Shown piece after piece: positions 48,283 through 58,100 of a DNA stretch of 64,000 bases. Source of the stretch: Candidatus Eisenbacteria bacterium (GTDB lineage: Bacteria > Eisenbacteria > RBG-16-71-46 > CAIMUX01 > JAHJDP01). Below the pieces are notes generated by a model. The model was given only the letters and a program-made list of their open reading frames with translations, did not search any database and had not been told where the DNA came from. How positions within the stretch are numbered: position 1 is the stretch's first letter; every line of letters begins with the position of its first letter. Location of the stretch: contig JAHJDP010000087.1 in NCBI GenBank assembly GCA_018831195.1, forward strand, positions 124,001 to 188,000, given 5' to 3'. A program made the position numbers and the translations under genes.

Positions 48283-49362
48283 TTAGGCTTCTTCGAGCTC
48301 GCTGAGAAGTTCCTTAATGAGTTCTTTAACGGTGACAATTTTGTCAATCCGGTGCGCGTTTTGCCCGCAGAAAATGAGGCCGTGGTCCACATCGCCAAAA
48401 TAGGAATTCAGCAGAGCCAGTGCAATACAATATTTCGCCTCTTTGACCTTGCAGGCCGTGAGACATCTGTAGGGGCAACTTATTTTCAACTTTCCTTTAA
48501 TTTCAAGATCTTTTAAGAATTTATTATATATCGCCCGGCCGGGCATGCCGACAGGACTCTTAATGATAACAATGTCCTCTTCTTTGGCATCCAGATATGC
48601 TTGCTTGAATTCTTGAGATGCATCGCATTCTTCGGTGCAGACAAAACGGGTCCCCATCTGGACACCAGAGGCGCCCAGCGACAGCATTCGCGCGATATCC
48701 TTTCCGCTATAAATGCCACCTGCTGTGATAACAGGAATTTTCTTTCCGTATCTGTCTTCATAGGGTTTAATCGTTTCCAGAACTTCAGATAAGAGTTTTT
48801 CGATGGAGAAATCCTCTAAACGCGTCAATTGCTCTGGTGAAAAACCGAGATGTCCGCCGGCCAGCGGCCCTTCCAAGATTAATCCATCGGCGATTCTTCC
48901 GTAGCGCCTTTCCCAGCTTCGCAGAATAAAATCTGCAACTCTGGCGGAACTGATGATGGGTACAAGGTTGACACTGGGATCCTGCACCAAAGCCGGAAGC
49001 CTGGTCGGCAACCCGGCGCCTAATACAATTATTTTGATTCCGTCTTTCACCGCGGTTTGAATGAGATCGTCTACGTTGCTAAGCACACTCATGAAATTTA
49101 CGGCGAGGAGGCCGTCTGTCATTTCCCTGGCTTTGCGGATTTCACTTGATAGCGCTTCTCTGGATGTCTTTTCATAATCTTTTTCCGAATCTTTGTGGTC
49201 TCCTAAACCGATGCTGGAAATGGTACCGATCCCGCCCTGGTTTGCGACCGCCGAAGCGAGCGAAGCAAGAGAAATTCTGACACCCATCCCCCCTTGAACA
49301 ATAGGTATCTTTGCAGACAAATCGCCGATCTGAAGCTTAGGAACGTCCATTTCTGTCTCCAT
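48283..49362 (-). CDS. Nitronate monooxygenase/FabK-like FMN oxidoreductase
   Basis: The 359-residue protein has the TIM-barrel FMN motifs 'PIVQGGMGVRISLASLASAVANQGGIGTIS', 'GGHLGF', 'VITAGGIYSGKDIARMLSLGASGVQMGTRFVCTEEC', and a Cys-rich C-terminal region ('SCPYRCLTACK'). This fits the nitronate monooxygenase group that includes enoyl-ACP reductase II (FabK) and PfaD-type reductases. Overlap with the upstream fabF by 26 bases points to a fatty acid or polyketide reductase rather than a nitronate enzyme. A second ATG four codons later is also possible. Base composition is AT-richer than most of the window. Confidence 0.82.
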   Translation of the reverse strand: METEMDVPKLQIGDLSAKIPIVQGGMGVRISLASLASAVANQGGIGTISSIGLGDHKDSEKDYEKTSREALSSEIRKAREMTDGLLAVNFMSVLSNVDDLIQTAVKDGIKIIVLGAGLPTRLPALVQDPSVNLVPIISSARVADFILRSWERRYGRIADGLILEGPLAGGHLGFSPEQLTRLEDFSIEKLLSEVLETIKPYEDRYGKKIPVITAGGIYSGKDIARMLSLGASGVQMGTRFVCTEECDASQEFKQAYLDAKEEDIVIIKSPVGMPGRAIYNKFLKDLEIKGKLKISCPYRCLTACKVKEAKYCIALALLNSYFGDVDHGLIFCGQNAHRIDKIVTVKELIKELLSELEEA

Positions 49363-50593
49363 ACTTCTTAATCACAAGGCAGGCGTTGCCGCCACCAAAA
49401 CCAAACGAATTGCTCATGGCCGCATTTATATCCATCGATTCGGCCCCATTGGTGACATAATCAAGAGAACAATCAGGGTCGGCTTCCTCAAAATTAATGG
49501 TTGGCGGAATGATGCCCGTGAACACACTCATTACAGTCGCCACAAACTCCACGGATCCGGCGGCCGCCATAAGATGGCCGATCATTGATTTTATTGAGCT
49601 CACCTTCAGGCTCTTTGCATGTTCGCCGAACACTTTTTCAATGGCCGCGCTCTCACATTTGTCATTTAAAACAGTGGATGTGCCGTGCGCATTGATATAT
49701 TCGACATTCTCTGCATCCAAACCGGCGTCTCGCAATGCCGCCTGCATGACCCTGATCATGCCGTCGCTATTGGGCTCCGGCGCCGTAAAGTGATAGGCAT
49801 CAGCTGTATTGCCATATCCCGCGATTTCAGCATAAATGCGGGCGCCTCGCTCGAGGGCGTGTTCCAGATTCTCCAAAACAGCGATGCCGGCCCCTTCCCC
49901 CATCACAAACCCATCACGATTCTTATCAAAGGGTCTGCTGGCGTTTGAAGCATTATCATTTGGAGTCATGGATCGTGTGGCGCAAAAACATCCATAGGCC
50001 AGCCGCGTAATACATGCTTCGGAACTGCCCGCCAGCATGATATCGGCATCCCCTCTTTGAAGAATCCGGAAAGCATCGCCAATGGCATTTGATCCACTAG
50101 AGCAGGCCACCGATGGAGCGGAAAGAGGACCTTTCAAGCCATGCTTGATGGAAACCATGCACGCCGCCATGTTGATCAGCAGCTTGGACACAAAAAACGG
50201 ATTCAAGCCATCGGGTCCATTTTCTTGAAGCGCCGCATATCCATCTTCGATGGTCTGTGAGCCACCGATGCCGGAGCCGATGATAACGCCGGCCCTATTC
50301 TTATCAAATGAGAAAGAGTTTAATCCTGCATCATCAAAAGCCATTGCCGAGGCGGCAACCCCAAACTGCGCGAATCGATCCATGCGCCTGGCTGCTTTTT
50401 TATCAATCCATTCTTCGGGTTGAAAAGATTTCACCTCTGCCGCCAGCTTGGACCGAAATTCCGCCGGATCAAAATGAGTGACCCTTGCAATTCCGTTTCT
50501 CCCGGCCTCCAAGCCCTCACAAAAGCTTTTTACACCTATGCCTACCGGCGTTACAGCACCCAAGCCCGTTATAACAACCTGATGTTCTTTCAT
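49337..50593 (-). CDS. fabF: Beta-ketoacyl-ACP synthase II
   Basis: FabF elongates acyl chains on acyl carrier protein. The 418-residue protein has the thiolase fold with the active-site Cys in 'SVACSSGSNAIGDAF', the first His in 'NAHGTSTVLNDKCES' and the second in 'SIKSMIGHLMAAAGSVEF'. It has the typical start 'VVITGLGAVTPVGIGVKSF' and the glycine-rich end 'NSFGFGGGNACLVIKKY'. The ribosome site is weak (AAAGAAA). It overlaps the FabK-like gene. The pair could be a housekeeping elongation module or a specialised one; no acyltransferase or reductase of the KR type lies nearby. Confidence 0.94.
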   Translation of the reverse strand: MKEHQVVITGLGAVTPVGIGVKSFCEGLEAGRNGIARVTHFDPAEFRSKLAAEVKSFQPEEWIDKKAARRMDRFAQFGVAASAMAFDDAGLNSFSFDKNRAGVIIGSGIGGSQTIEDGYAALQENGPDGLNPFFVSKLLINMAACMVSIKHGLKGPLSAPSVACSSGSNAIGDAFRILQRGDADIMLAGSSEACITRLAYGCFCATRSMTPNDNASNASRPFDKNRDGFVMGEGAGIAVLENLEHALERGARIYAEIAGYGNTADAYHFTAPEPNSDGMIRVMQAALRDAGLDAENVEYINAHGTSTVLNDKCESAAIEKVFGEHAKSLKVSSIKSMIGHLMAAAGSVEFVATVMSVFTGIIPPTINFEEADPDCSLDYVTNGAESMDINAAMSNSFGFGGGNACLVIKKYGDRNGRS

Positions 50594-51061
50594 AACACAT
50601 TTCTTTTTAGATATTTTACAAAGACGTGGAGCCGCATTATTAAATTTGACACCTTTTCTTTTAGATAATCATTTCTTATCGCACAACTGACCTTATGTTG
50701 AATTCAGTCAGATGTTCCAGACTTCTAATCTCGACATTTCTACATCCCAACATTGCCACATCCTGGAACAACTCACAAGCATTCGATCTCAACCCCAATT
50801 CCTCACTCCAACCCGCCGGGGCTTGGAGCAATCGCTCAAGGATAGCGCCCCATCAGAGAACAGCTTAGAAACCGCGCCTCCCTCCCGGGTACCCTCAAAC
50901 TGACAGGACAGAAGACGCTGGGCCGGGAGCCTGAGGGGTTGAGCCCCTATGAGCTCGTTCGGGTCGTTCCCGATGCCCCCCCCCGGTCCCGCGTCCTCGA
51001 TGCCTCGACGAAGAGGCCTGAGTCAGGTGCCCGCCGGCCGGTCTGGGCAATCGCCCTGGAG
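50594..51061. other. Noncoding region between fabF and the MBL gene, with hairpins and a C9 tract
   Basis: These 468 bp contain no supportable gene. The half near fabF is AT-rich and may hold its promoter. The other half is GC-rich and holds short inverted repeats (AGGGG-TTGAG-CCCCT at 50934-50948 and GCCTC-GACGAA-GAGGC at 51002-51017) plus a run of nine C near 50976. The abrupt composition change suggests a junction between DNA of different origin. Confidence 0.45.
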
Positions 51062-51817
51062 TCACGAGTGATTCAACAGAACATAAGCGAGGTCTTGTGG
51101 GGGATTGTCCACATCAAGATGAAAACTGTTTCCGTTTACTCTTATGACATTCTGTTTACCCTTTAAGAAATCTTCTGCGGTGTTGGGCAAGAAGGCAGAA
51201 AGATCCGTTCTGTAATGCATCGGGAAAACAACCGCTCCTGGATGGAGTTGTTTGACAACCTGATCAGCTTCATCCAATGAAATTGTATACTTACCGCCGA
51301 CGGGGATCATTAGGACATCAATATTTCCGATCTTATCGATCTGTTCATCGGAAAGCAAAACACCCAGGTCGCCCAGATGAGCCACCCTAATGCCATCGAA
51401 CTCAAAAACGAAAATTGAATTCAACATGGGGCTTATCTCCGGCTTATTGTGGTTTGAAACAACATTATAAATTCTCACATCGCCGATTTGCTCATCAATC
51501 TCCACAAACTTCTGCAACAACCCTTGATCTCTTGGCCCCACAAGGCCTTTCAGAATGATAGGATTTCCCGAGACGGCGTCAACGTTGTCATGATCGATAT
51601 GCCCGTGTGACACGGTGACAACCGTTGGCTCCACTTCTTTGGGAACGCTGTATCCCTCGAGCTTCATTGGATCTGTCATTATCTGAGTGTTTTGCGAGGT
51701 TGTGATTAGGAAACATGCGTGTCCATAAAAAGTAAATGTGACCTTGGTTGAAATGCGGGCCCCGGAAGTTGATGAAAAGCAAAAACTTAATAGTGAAAGC
51801 GCCAGCATATATTTCAT
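51062..51817 (-). CDS. Exported metallo-beta-lactamase-fold hydrolase
   Basis: The 251-residue protein has a signal peptide (1-19, 'CFSSTSGAR') and the MBL metal motif 'TVSHGHIDHDNV' (HxHxDH). Further metal ligands come in 'VSNHNKP', 'VAHLGDLGVLL' and 'VVFPMHYRTD'. The order and short length fit the UlaG/UPF0173-like group, which cleaves phosphodiesters or lactones. The ribosome site AGGAGAAG lies inside the end of the preceding MFS gene, so the two are coupled. Export is unusual for this group. AT-rich. Confidence 0.85.
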   Translation of the reverse strand: MKYMLALSLLSFCFSSTSGARISTKVTFTFYGHACFLITTSQNTQIMTDPMKLEGYSVPKEVEPTVVTVSHGHIDHDNVDAVSGNPIILKGLVGPRDQGLLQKFVEIDEQIGDVRIYNVVSNHNKPEISPMLNSIFVFEFDGIRVAHLGDLGVLLSDEQIDKIGNIDVLMIPVGGKYTISLDEADQVVKQLHPGAVVFPMHYRTDLSAFLPNTAEDFLKGKQNVIRVNGNSFHLDVDNPPQDLAYVLLNHS

Positions 51818-51818
51818 C

Positions 51819-53066
51819 TTAACTTCTCCTTTTAATAAACGCCGTTGCAGGCTCCCGCATGGCGGCTAATAAACCGACGGCTGCCACCGCCGCGAAGACG
51901 GCGCCCGCAAGAAATGTCGCCGACGCGCCATGCGAACTCCATAGAAGACCGGCGATGACACTCGCCAGCAGCAGCGCGCCGCCGCTCACAAGATTGAATA
52001 TGCCGAAACCCGTGCCGATTAACTTCGGCGGCGCGGTGTCGGCGACCAGTTTCGACAGCAAGCCCTGCGTGGAGGCCATATGTAATCCCCACAGGGCGGC
52101 CCCGGCAAACACGATCAGCGGTGATGCGGCTAAGGCCAGCACAAGATCGGCGGCAATCAGCAAGACAAGCCCGAGAAACAACAATGTGCGAGAGCTGATG
52201 CGGTCGGCGGCGGCCCCGGCAGGATAGGCGGCCCCGGCATAAAAGACATTCATAACAATCATCACAAACGGTACGCGGCCGATTTGAAGCCCGACATCCA
52301 GGGCGCGCAACACCAGAAAAGCCTCACTGAAGCGCGCCAGCATAAAGACGGCCCCCATCAGCACAACGAGCCAGTAGCGCATTGGAAGCCTTTTGGCGTC
52401 GGAAAGAGCAAGCGGAGCTTTTGCCGGGCCGTCCGGCTTCCCCCGCTCGGGCTCGCGCACATAAATAAGCAGCAGCGCCACGGCGATGAAGGCCGGCACC
52501 ACGGCGACCCACATGACCGCCCTGATGTTATTGACGAACCAGATCATGAGCCCAACCGCCAGCAGCGGGCCCAACAACGCGCCGACGGAATCGAGCGCCT
52601 GGCGAAGTCCATAGGCCGCGCCTCGCAGTTTCGGCGGCGTAAGATCGGCAACCAGCGCGTCACGCGGTGCGCCGCGAATGCCCTTGCCTATACGATCTAT
52701 AAAACGCGCTGAGAAGACCCAGCCGGCCGATGCAGCCATCGGGAAGATCGGTTTGGTGAAAGCAGCAAGCGTATAACCGAGAACCATTAGGAATTTGCGC
52801 CGCCCGAGGTAATCGCTGAGGGCGCCCGAGAAGACCTTCATGACAGCGGCCGCCGCTTCAGCCACGCCCTCGATGATGCCGACGGTAACCATGGAGGCGC
52901 CCAGGGTGGTGACCATAAATGCCGGAAGCAGGCTGTGGATCAGTTCCGAGGAGGTATCCATGAACAGGGAGCCGAACCCCAAAACCCAGATGCCTGCGGG
53001 CAAAGCACGCCATGCCGCCGGCGTGGACTGGGGAGATCGTGAATTAATTGAAGTTTGCACCCGCAC
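51819..53066 (-). CDS. MFS transporter
   Basis: The 415-residue protein has twelve hydrophobic segments and the motif-A-like loop 'SGALSDYLGRRKFLMVLGY' between spans 2 and 3. Its N-terminus reads 'GIWVLGFGSLFMDTSSELIHSLLPAFMVT', and it has the mid-loop 'EPERGKPDGPAKAPLALSDAKR'. This subgroup (start 'LGFVSLFMDxSSE') is common in bacteria and of unknown substrate. A GTG start is used. Its coding region is GC-rich, unlike the AT-richer genes on both sides. The downstream MBL gene starts one base after its stop. Confidence 0.9.
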   Translation of the reverse strand: MRVQTSINSRSPQSTPAAWRALPAGIWVLGFGSLFMDTSSELIHSLLPAFMVTTLGASMVTVGIIEGVAEAAAAVMKVFSGALSDYLGRRKFLMVLGYTLAAFTKPIFPMAASAGWVFSARFIDRIGKGIRGAPRDALVADLTPPKLRGAAYGLRQALDSVGALLGPLLAVGLMIWFVNNIRAVMWVAVVPAFIAVALLLIYVREPERGKPDGPAKAPLALSDAKRLPMRYWLVVLMGAVFMLARFSEAFLVLRALDVGLQIGRVPFVMIVMNVFYAGAAYPAGAAADRISSRTLLFLGLVLLIAADLVLALAASPLIVFAGAALWGLHMASTQGLLSKLVADTAPPKLIGTGFGIFNLVSGGALLLASVIAGLLWSSHGASATFLAGAVFAAVAAVGLLAAMREPATAFIKRRS

Positions 53067-53081
53067 CCTTGACCTTCAAAA

Positions 53082-53098
53082 CGACAGGCCCCCTGTCG
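53082..53098 (-). terminator. Hairpin terminator of the S41 peptidase gene
   Basis: CGACAGG and CCTGTCG close a three-base loop. On the minus strand it is followed by TTTT, about 50 bp after the S41 stop and before the MFS gene. Confidence 0.65.
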
Positions 53099-53145
53099 GA
53101 TCCCCCTGCCGGATCTTTAACATCCAGAGCGGTTTATCTTACACA

Positions 53146-54492
53146 TCAATGGTTTGATAATTCATCCAATAAAAGATCCAATGTCTGCTCGGAATAATAG
53201 TCGATTCCCATGGTTTCCCCCTCGATGCTGCTTGGATAATCCAGTGGTATTCTTTCTCTTAGGGGAAAGCCTATGCGGGTTCCGGTGTTTTTTAATTTAA
53301 AATCGTCTGTGCCGCCTCCCCTGCCCGCGGGGGGCATCCCCACAATGACCGCCCTACCATTCATTTTCATCCATCTAATAAAAAAGTCGCATGCGCTGCC
53401 GCAAATCTCATTTGAGCGAATATACACCTTCCCGCTCCATGAATTCTTCATGGAAATTCTATCTGTAATAAAATCAAAATCGTCCACGCCGGATTCTCTT
53501 CTATTTTCCTTGTCAATGATGTCGTAGAAAAACTTAAATTCCTTCTCAACACCCAAAGCATAGCTTAGATAGAGCATGTCATTGAATCCGCCTCCACTGC
53601 AGTCCTTCAAGTCAATCACAAGGGCGTCGGGGCCGATTTCCTTTATCATACCCATAATCGTTTCGATGTCGGCGGCTTCCCAAGCCACAAAATCACGCGG
53701 ATGAAGAATGCAATATTTTTCCTTTTCTGTTTCCAGCATGTACAGCAGCAGCGAAGAATGGGGCGAGATGCTTTCATCCGGGAGATCTTCCAGCGACAAA
53801 TACCCATTTCGCTGCAATAGCAACGTTTCTTTATTTTTCCGGCTTTTCGAGATGTCGGTAGTAATGGAACATTTCTTATACCCGATATTGAATACCAGCT
53901 TCTTCTGGTCTCTTAAAACTTCAATTTTGACATCTTCCAAACTGTCCATTGTCGGCGCCTGGCGCCGTATCAGAGATAGATTCCTCGCGGCGATTTCGTA
54001 TGTTGCATTCCTGGTCGACTGTGGCTCTTTGCGGCCGAGTTCCTTTATATAATCCTTTGCGGGTATATTGTTTATATCTGAGATGATATCACCGATTTTG
54101 ACCGGAGGAGCATAATGTGGAAAGATCTTTTTTACAATCAACAGGCTATCATCCGTAAATGTCGATACAAAACCCAGTGTGTAGAAAGTATCAACCGGTG
54201 ATATTTCACGAGGTACATCCCAGTAGAAATGTCCGTCAGAAAAGGTGGCGCGCAGATTGCGGATTTCCTTAACAAAAGATTGTCGATTCCAGATGATAGT
54301 GTCGGCATGTAGTTTTCTTTGCTCCAGGAATCCAGACCTTGAAAGGGCGCATTTTCTTTCAAAATATATATATTTTGAGGAAATCAGCTCACAGGCTTCA
54401 AGATAATCCTCTTTAAATTCATCGCCCGAATATTCCTGCGAAACCGCCATACCCATTGCAAGCATCAGAAGAATGCTCGCTAAATATTTCAT
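53146..54492 (-). CDS. S41-like (tail-specific protease fold) exported protein
   Basis: The 448-residue protein has a signal peptide (1-18) and a divergent S41 architecture. An N-terminal helical region reads 'DFKEDYLEACELI'-like; a PDZ-like stretch lies at about 125-215 ('FPHYAPPVKIGDIISDINNIP'); the core block 'DALVIDLKDCSGGGFNDMLYLSYAL' follows. The catalytic-serine region 'VYIRSNEICGSACDFFIRWMK' corresponds to the usual 'S.SAAE'-like site. The serine at 'GSACDF' is a good nucleophile candidate; the Lys partner is less clear. The coding sequence is the AT-richest of the window, suggesting recent transfer. Confidence 0.75.
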   Translation of the reverse strand: MKYLASILLMLAMGMAVSQEYSGDEFKEDYLEACELISSKYIYFERKCALSRSGFLEQRKLHADTIIWNRQSFVKEIRNLRATFSDGHFYWDVPREISPVDTFYTLGFVSTFTDDSLLIVKKIFPHYAPPVKIGDIISDINNIPAKDYIKELGRKEPQSTRNATYEIAARNLSLIRRQAPTMDSLEDVKIEVLRDQKKLVFNIGYKKCSITTDISKSRKNKETLLLQRNGYLSLEDLPDESISPHSSLLLYMLETEKEKYCILHPRDFVAWEAADIETIMGMIKEIGPDALVIDLKDCSGGGFNDMLYLSYALGVEKEFKFFYDIIDKENRRESGVDDFDFITDRISMKNSWSGKVYIRSNEICGSACDFFIRWMKMNGRAVIVGMPPAGRGGGTDDFKLKNTGTRIGFPLRERIPLDYPSSIEGETMGIDYYSEQTLDLLLDELSNH

Positions 54493-54532
54493 TTTCCGTA
54501 TCTCCCAAGACTTGTATAACGCTCGCTGTTTT

Positions 54533-55015
54533 CTATGAAATCGGAAAGTCCATTCCCGATGCCGGTTTCCCCATCAACCGGCACATCGCAAGGATTTGGC
54601 CTTGATGAGAATATATATGTGTAAGGGGGCGTATAACAACATGCGCCGGCGTCAACATCCTTTCATTATTTCCCCATGTCATCATCTCGCGGGCGGTGTT
54701 GAGTTCCTCCGTAGAGGCCGCGCGCAGGTACTTCTGCGTCGCGGAGAAAACTTTCTTGCGGTACAACTCCAGCTTCTCGATTGTGGGGTAGTCTGAGTCA
54801 TTCTCATCGACTTCGAGACGCCCCTGTAGCACACCGATCCAATACTCCTCTGCGCCGATAATGTGATGGATTTGCGCCCGGACCGAGGGATAGCCAAAAC
54901 CATCCATCTCGCCATCCCGTTCCGCTGCGCTCAGCTGGCGGCAGTGCGCCAATAGTTTCTCCAGGCTGTGATGGGCGCGTTCATGGAGATCGAGCAGGGC
55001 TGCAGGCGTGTACAT
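54533..55015 (-). CDS. DinB family protein
   Basis: The 160-residue four-helix protein has the metal-binding histidine pattern of DinB/YfiT-like proteins: 'AQIHHIIGAEEYWIGVLQG' at about residue 50 and 'LTHIYSHQGQILAMCRLMG' near residue 140. This fold hosts thiol-dependent transferases such as those using bacillithiol or mycothiol. A GGAGGA site precedes the ATG. It is a single gene between the S41 protease and the C25 peptidase. Confidence 0.85.
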   Translation of the reverse strand: MYTPAALLDLHERAHHSLEKLLAHCRQLSAAERDGEMDGFGYPSVRAQIHHIIGAEEYWIGVLQGRLEVDENDSDYPTIEKLELYRKKVFSATQKYLRAASTEELNTAREMMTWGNNERMLTPAHVVIRPLTHIYSHQGQILAMCRLMGKPASGMDFPIS

Positions 55016-55068
55016 GGATCCTCCAGCATTTTGGGAATGTCATATATTGACGATGGGAACCCTAAATA

Positions 55069-55096
55069 GAAGCCCCAGGCGTCGGCCCGGGGCTTC
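55069..55096 (-). terminator. Terminator of the first C25 peptidase gene
   Basis: GAAGCCCC and GGGGCTTC pair perfectly around a 12-base loop some 50 bp after the C25 stop, followed on the minus strand by a T-rich tract (TATTTAG). Confidence 0.7.
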
Positions 55097-55147
55097 CAGC
55101 ATCATGCTCGGTGGGCCGTTTTGCCGCCCCGCCGGATCAAACTCATT

Positions 55148-58100
55148 TTACTTCACCAACATCAGCTTCAGGCTCTTCTGCTCCATGCCGGCGCTCAACT
55201 TGGCCAAATACAGCCCACTCGAGACGGCCCGGCCGTTGGTGTCATTGCCATCCCAGGGGATTGTCCACTGGCCGGGATCGGTGACGCCATTCACCAGTGT
55301 GCGCACAAGGCGGCCGGAAATGTCAAAGAGCTGCAGCTGCACATCGACGCGGATCGGCAAGGTGAAACCGAGTTCCACCGCTCCACGGAACGGATTGGCG
55401 CCGCGTGATGTCAGCGCGAGGCGGAGGTTACCGGAAACCGGCCCGTCATATATGTACGGGCCATGCATCGACTCATATCCGACAGGGTCGAGAATCCCGA
55501 TCTTATACGCTATGACCGCATCCGGATCGACGTCCCTGTCCAAGTACGTATTCGTTTTGCTTCCGATTATCGATTTGGAGACTTCGGCAAAACCGCCGCC
55601 TTCCTGTTCCCGGTATATGCGGTATCCGTTCAACGGTCGGTCATCACACGGCGCCCAGCTCATTAGAATACCGCCATCCACCGGTTCCGCGGTAAACCGG
55701 GCGATGCGAACCGGATCATAGCGCGGCGGCTCGGTTGTAAAACGTATCGCCAATCCGTCGGAAAGGGGTGCGGCGCCGGGGGCGTATTCGTTCAAGTGTG
55801 AGTACTCGATGCCGATATCTTCGGTCTCGTTCTCAATCCCGACGGTCGAATACATCCGCTCATGATCATTGTTGACGATATTTTTATACTGGAACTCAAT
55901 CACTCCGTCCCCCGTGGTTTGATTGGGATAATACGCGGGATCGTAGAGAATGAGCTGGAATGTCTGGAGATCCCAATCCGGCTCATTGGGACTATTAAAA
56001 ACCGACCGCTCGTTGGCGAGCCGGCTCCACTCAACGACGAAGCGGTGATGGGCGTCATCACTATACGTATAGATACCATCGCCCACAAGAACATCGTCGA
56101 CTTTAAACCCGGGATCGAGATTATCCCAGAAGGGAGCCATCTTCGCACCGCTTCCGTATGCGTCGGGCAGGCGCCAATTGTAATAGTCGTGGTAGGACAA
56201 TGTGTCAAAAGAAGCCCAGCCATTGTCGCTGATCATCAGCCGGTCGTACGATTTCCCGTAAAATGTGAAGGGAAAGGGCACATCGACAAGGGTCGTTCGG
56301 TTGTCCCGCAATTCGATCCGTGTTCCGGATCCGCCATATAAAGTGGAGCAGGTAATCCAATCATAGAGCGGCGCGGTGTCGGGATAGTCGGTATCGGAGT
56401 TGTCGTAGGCGTAATACCCATACGCATCGGCGGCTAGAGGCGCCCGATGGTCCACCTCGCCGACGACAAGCGAAAAGTCCGTTTCGGAAATGTATCCCTC
56501 TTCTGTTGTGAGGATGAGCTTCATGTTGGCAACCTGGCCTATAAAAGCCTCATCGCCGGCTTGAACCGTAAAAGCTGTCTCGGAAAGACCACTGCCGCCG
56601 ATTTCCAAGGCGGGGTAGCTGCTCGCCGAATCGATAACCGCAATAATGCCGGGCAGCTCCGACCGCAACACCGCCGTTGCGGCCGACGCCGTCAGCGAGC
56701 CGTCATTGGTGATCGTCACGGTGAGTCCGGCTGATTCTCCGGGATTCAAAACACCGTCATCGGCCACAGTATAAGATTCATAGCGCAGCGCCGGGGCAAC
56801 CACCTGGAGATTGAATTCGGTAACCGAGGATCGTTCGGCGGCTTGGGCTTCCAGCAGGAAGATCAGGCGCAGCCCGTCGCCCGCGTCAGGGTCGACGGAT
56901 ATTGTAAAAGGGGCGTCCGGTATCGCTGACGCGCCCGGGGCGATATCGGGATAATCGGCGGAGCCGGTGACCAACTCCGCGCCGACCCCCACCGCGATGG
57001 CCGCCTGAAGACTCGTGGCGGCCGTTTCGCCGAAGTTGTGGAGGGTCACTGATAAATCGACCGTTTCGCCGGGGTTCACAACACCGTCACTGTTTCCAGC
57101 GGAGTCATCGATCTCGACGCCTTCAAAGGCCGCAAAAGCGCCCTCCGTCACCACATCAATCTGGCCGCGATAGGGAGCCAGACCGGTTCCGGTGACGGTC
57201 ATGCCGACCGATCGCACCTCTCCGAAGAGGGCCGGCACCCGCGCGACACCATTTTCATCGGTCCACGCGCACCCCAGCGTTGTGTTGCCGGAGCTGATAC
57301 CGACCCTGGCGCCCACGATCGGTGTGACATCATCATCCTCCGTCACAACGACATCGGTGAAATTAGCGCCCATCGGAATTTCACTTTGATGATCGACGAG
57401 GATCGCTTTCGGCGGAGCCATTAAAATTTCCATCTCAGGATCGCCGAGGAGATTATAAATATAAAAGTTGTGCTCCACCGAGGAATCTTCATATTCCGCA
57501 TACTCAAGTTCTGTCGGGAATTGATGCAAGATCTCAAGTTTCGAGGCCAGCAATAGTGACCCCAACCGCCGTGCGCCGTCGGCGATAGACTTAAAAGCCC
57601 CGATCGCGGCGGCATCGTTAAAGCGGGTATGCGACCAGGGTTCGCTGTTGCCGATAAAGGCGACCGCTCCGCGGGGCTGTTCTTCGGTACCGGCGCGCAA
57701 CCACGCCTCACCGAAGCAAATACCCTCCGCGGCGTAATCATTGTTTTGGCAGACAAAGCTGAAGACCGCGGGCAGCATCCAGCCATTTGTTAAACCAAAG
57801 ACCTCGTTGGATGTAAAATGGGGGGGCTCCCAACCGTGAACTCCATAGGCCCAGCCCCTGTAACTGATGATGGAGACACCGCCATTGATTGCCGCGGGGA
57901 TGAGTCCTGCATGATCGTCATAATGGGGTGGGTAGTAGACCGATGACACCGCTTCATAATCGAGGCCGAGCAACACCTCGCGGCACCAATTGCTGACCGC
58001 GACCGGCGTATCCGAGGCGTAATCGGCGCCAACGACCAATCCGCGCCGCAGCCAATCGGTGCCGACACCATCGCCGGAATCGGTGAAATAGGTTTGCCAT

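Noticed and set aside
50939-51166. 75-residue plus-strand frame in the fabF-MBL gap
   Set aside because: It runs into the MBL gene on the other strand and has no ribosome site; the region looks like noncoding or decayed DNA.
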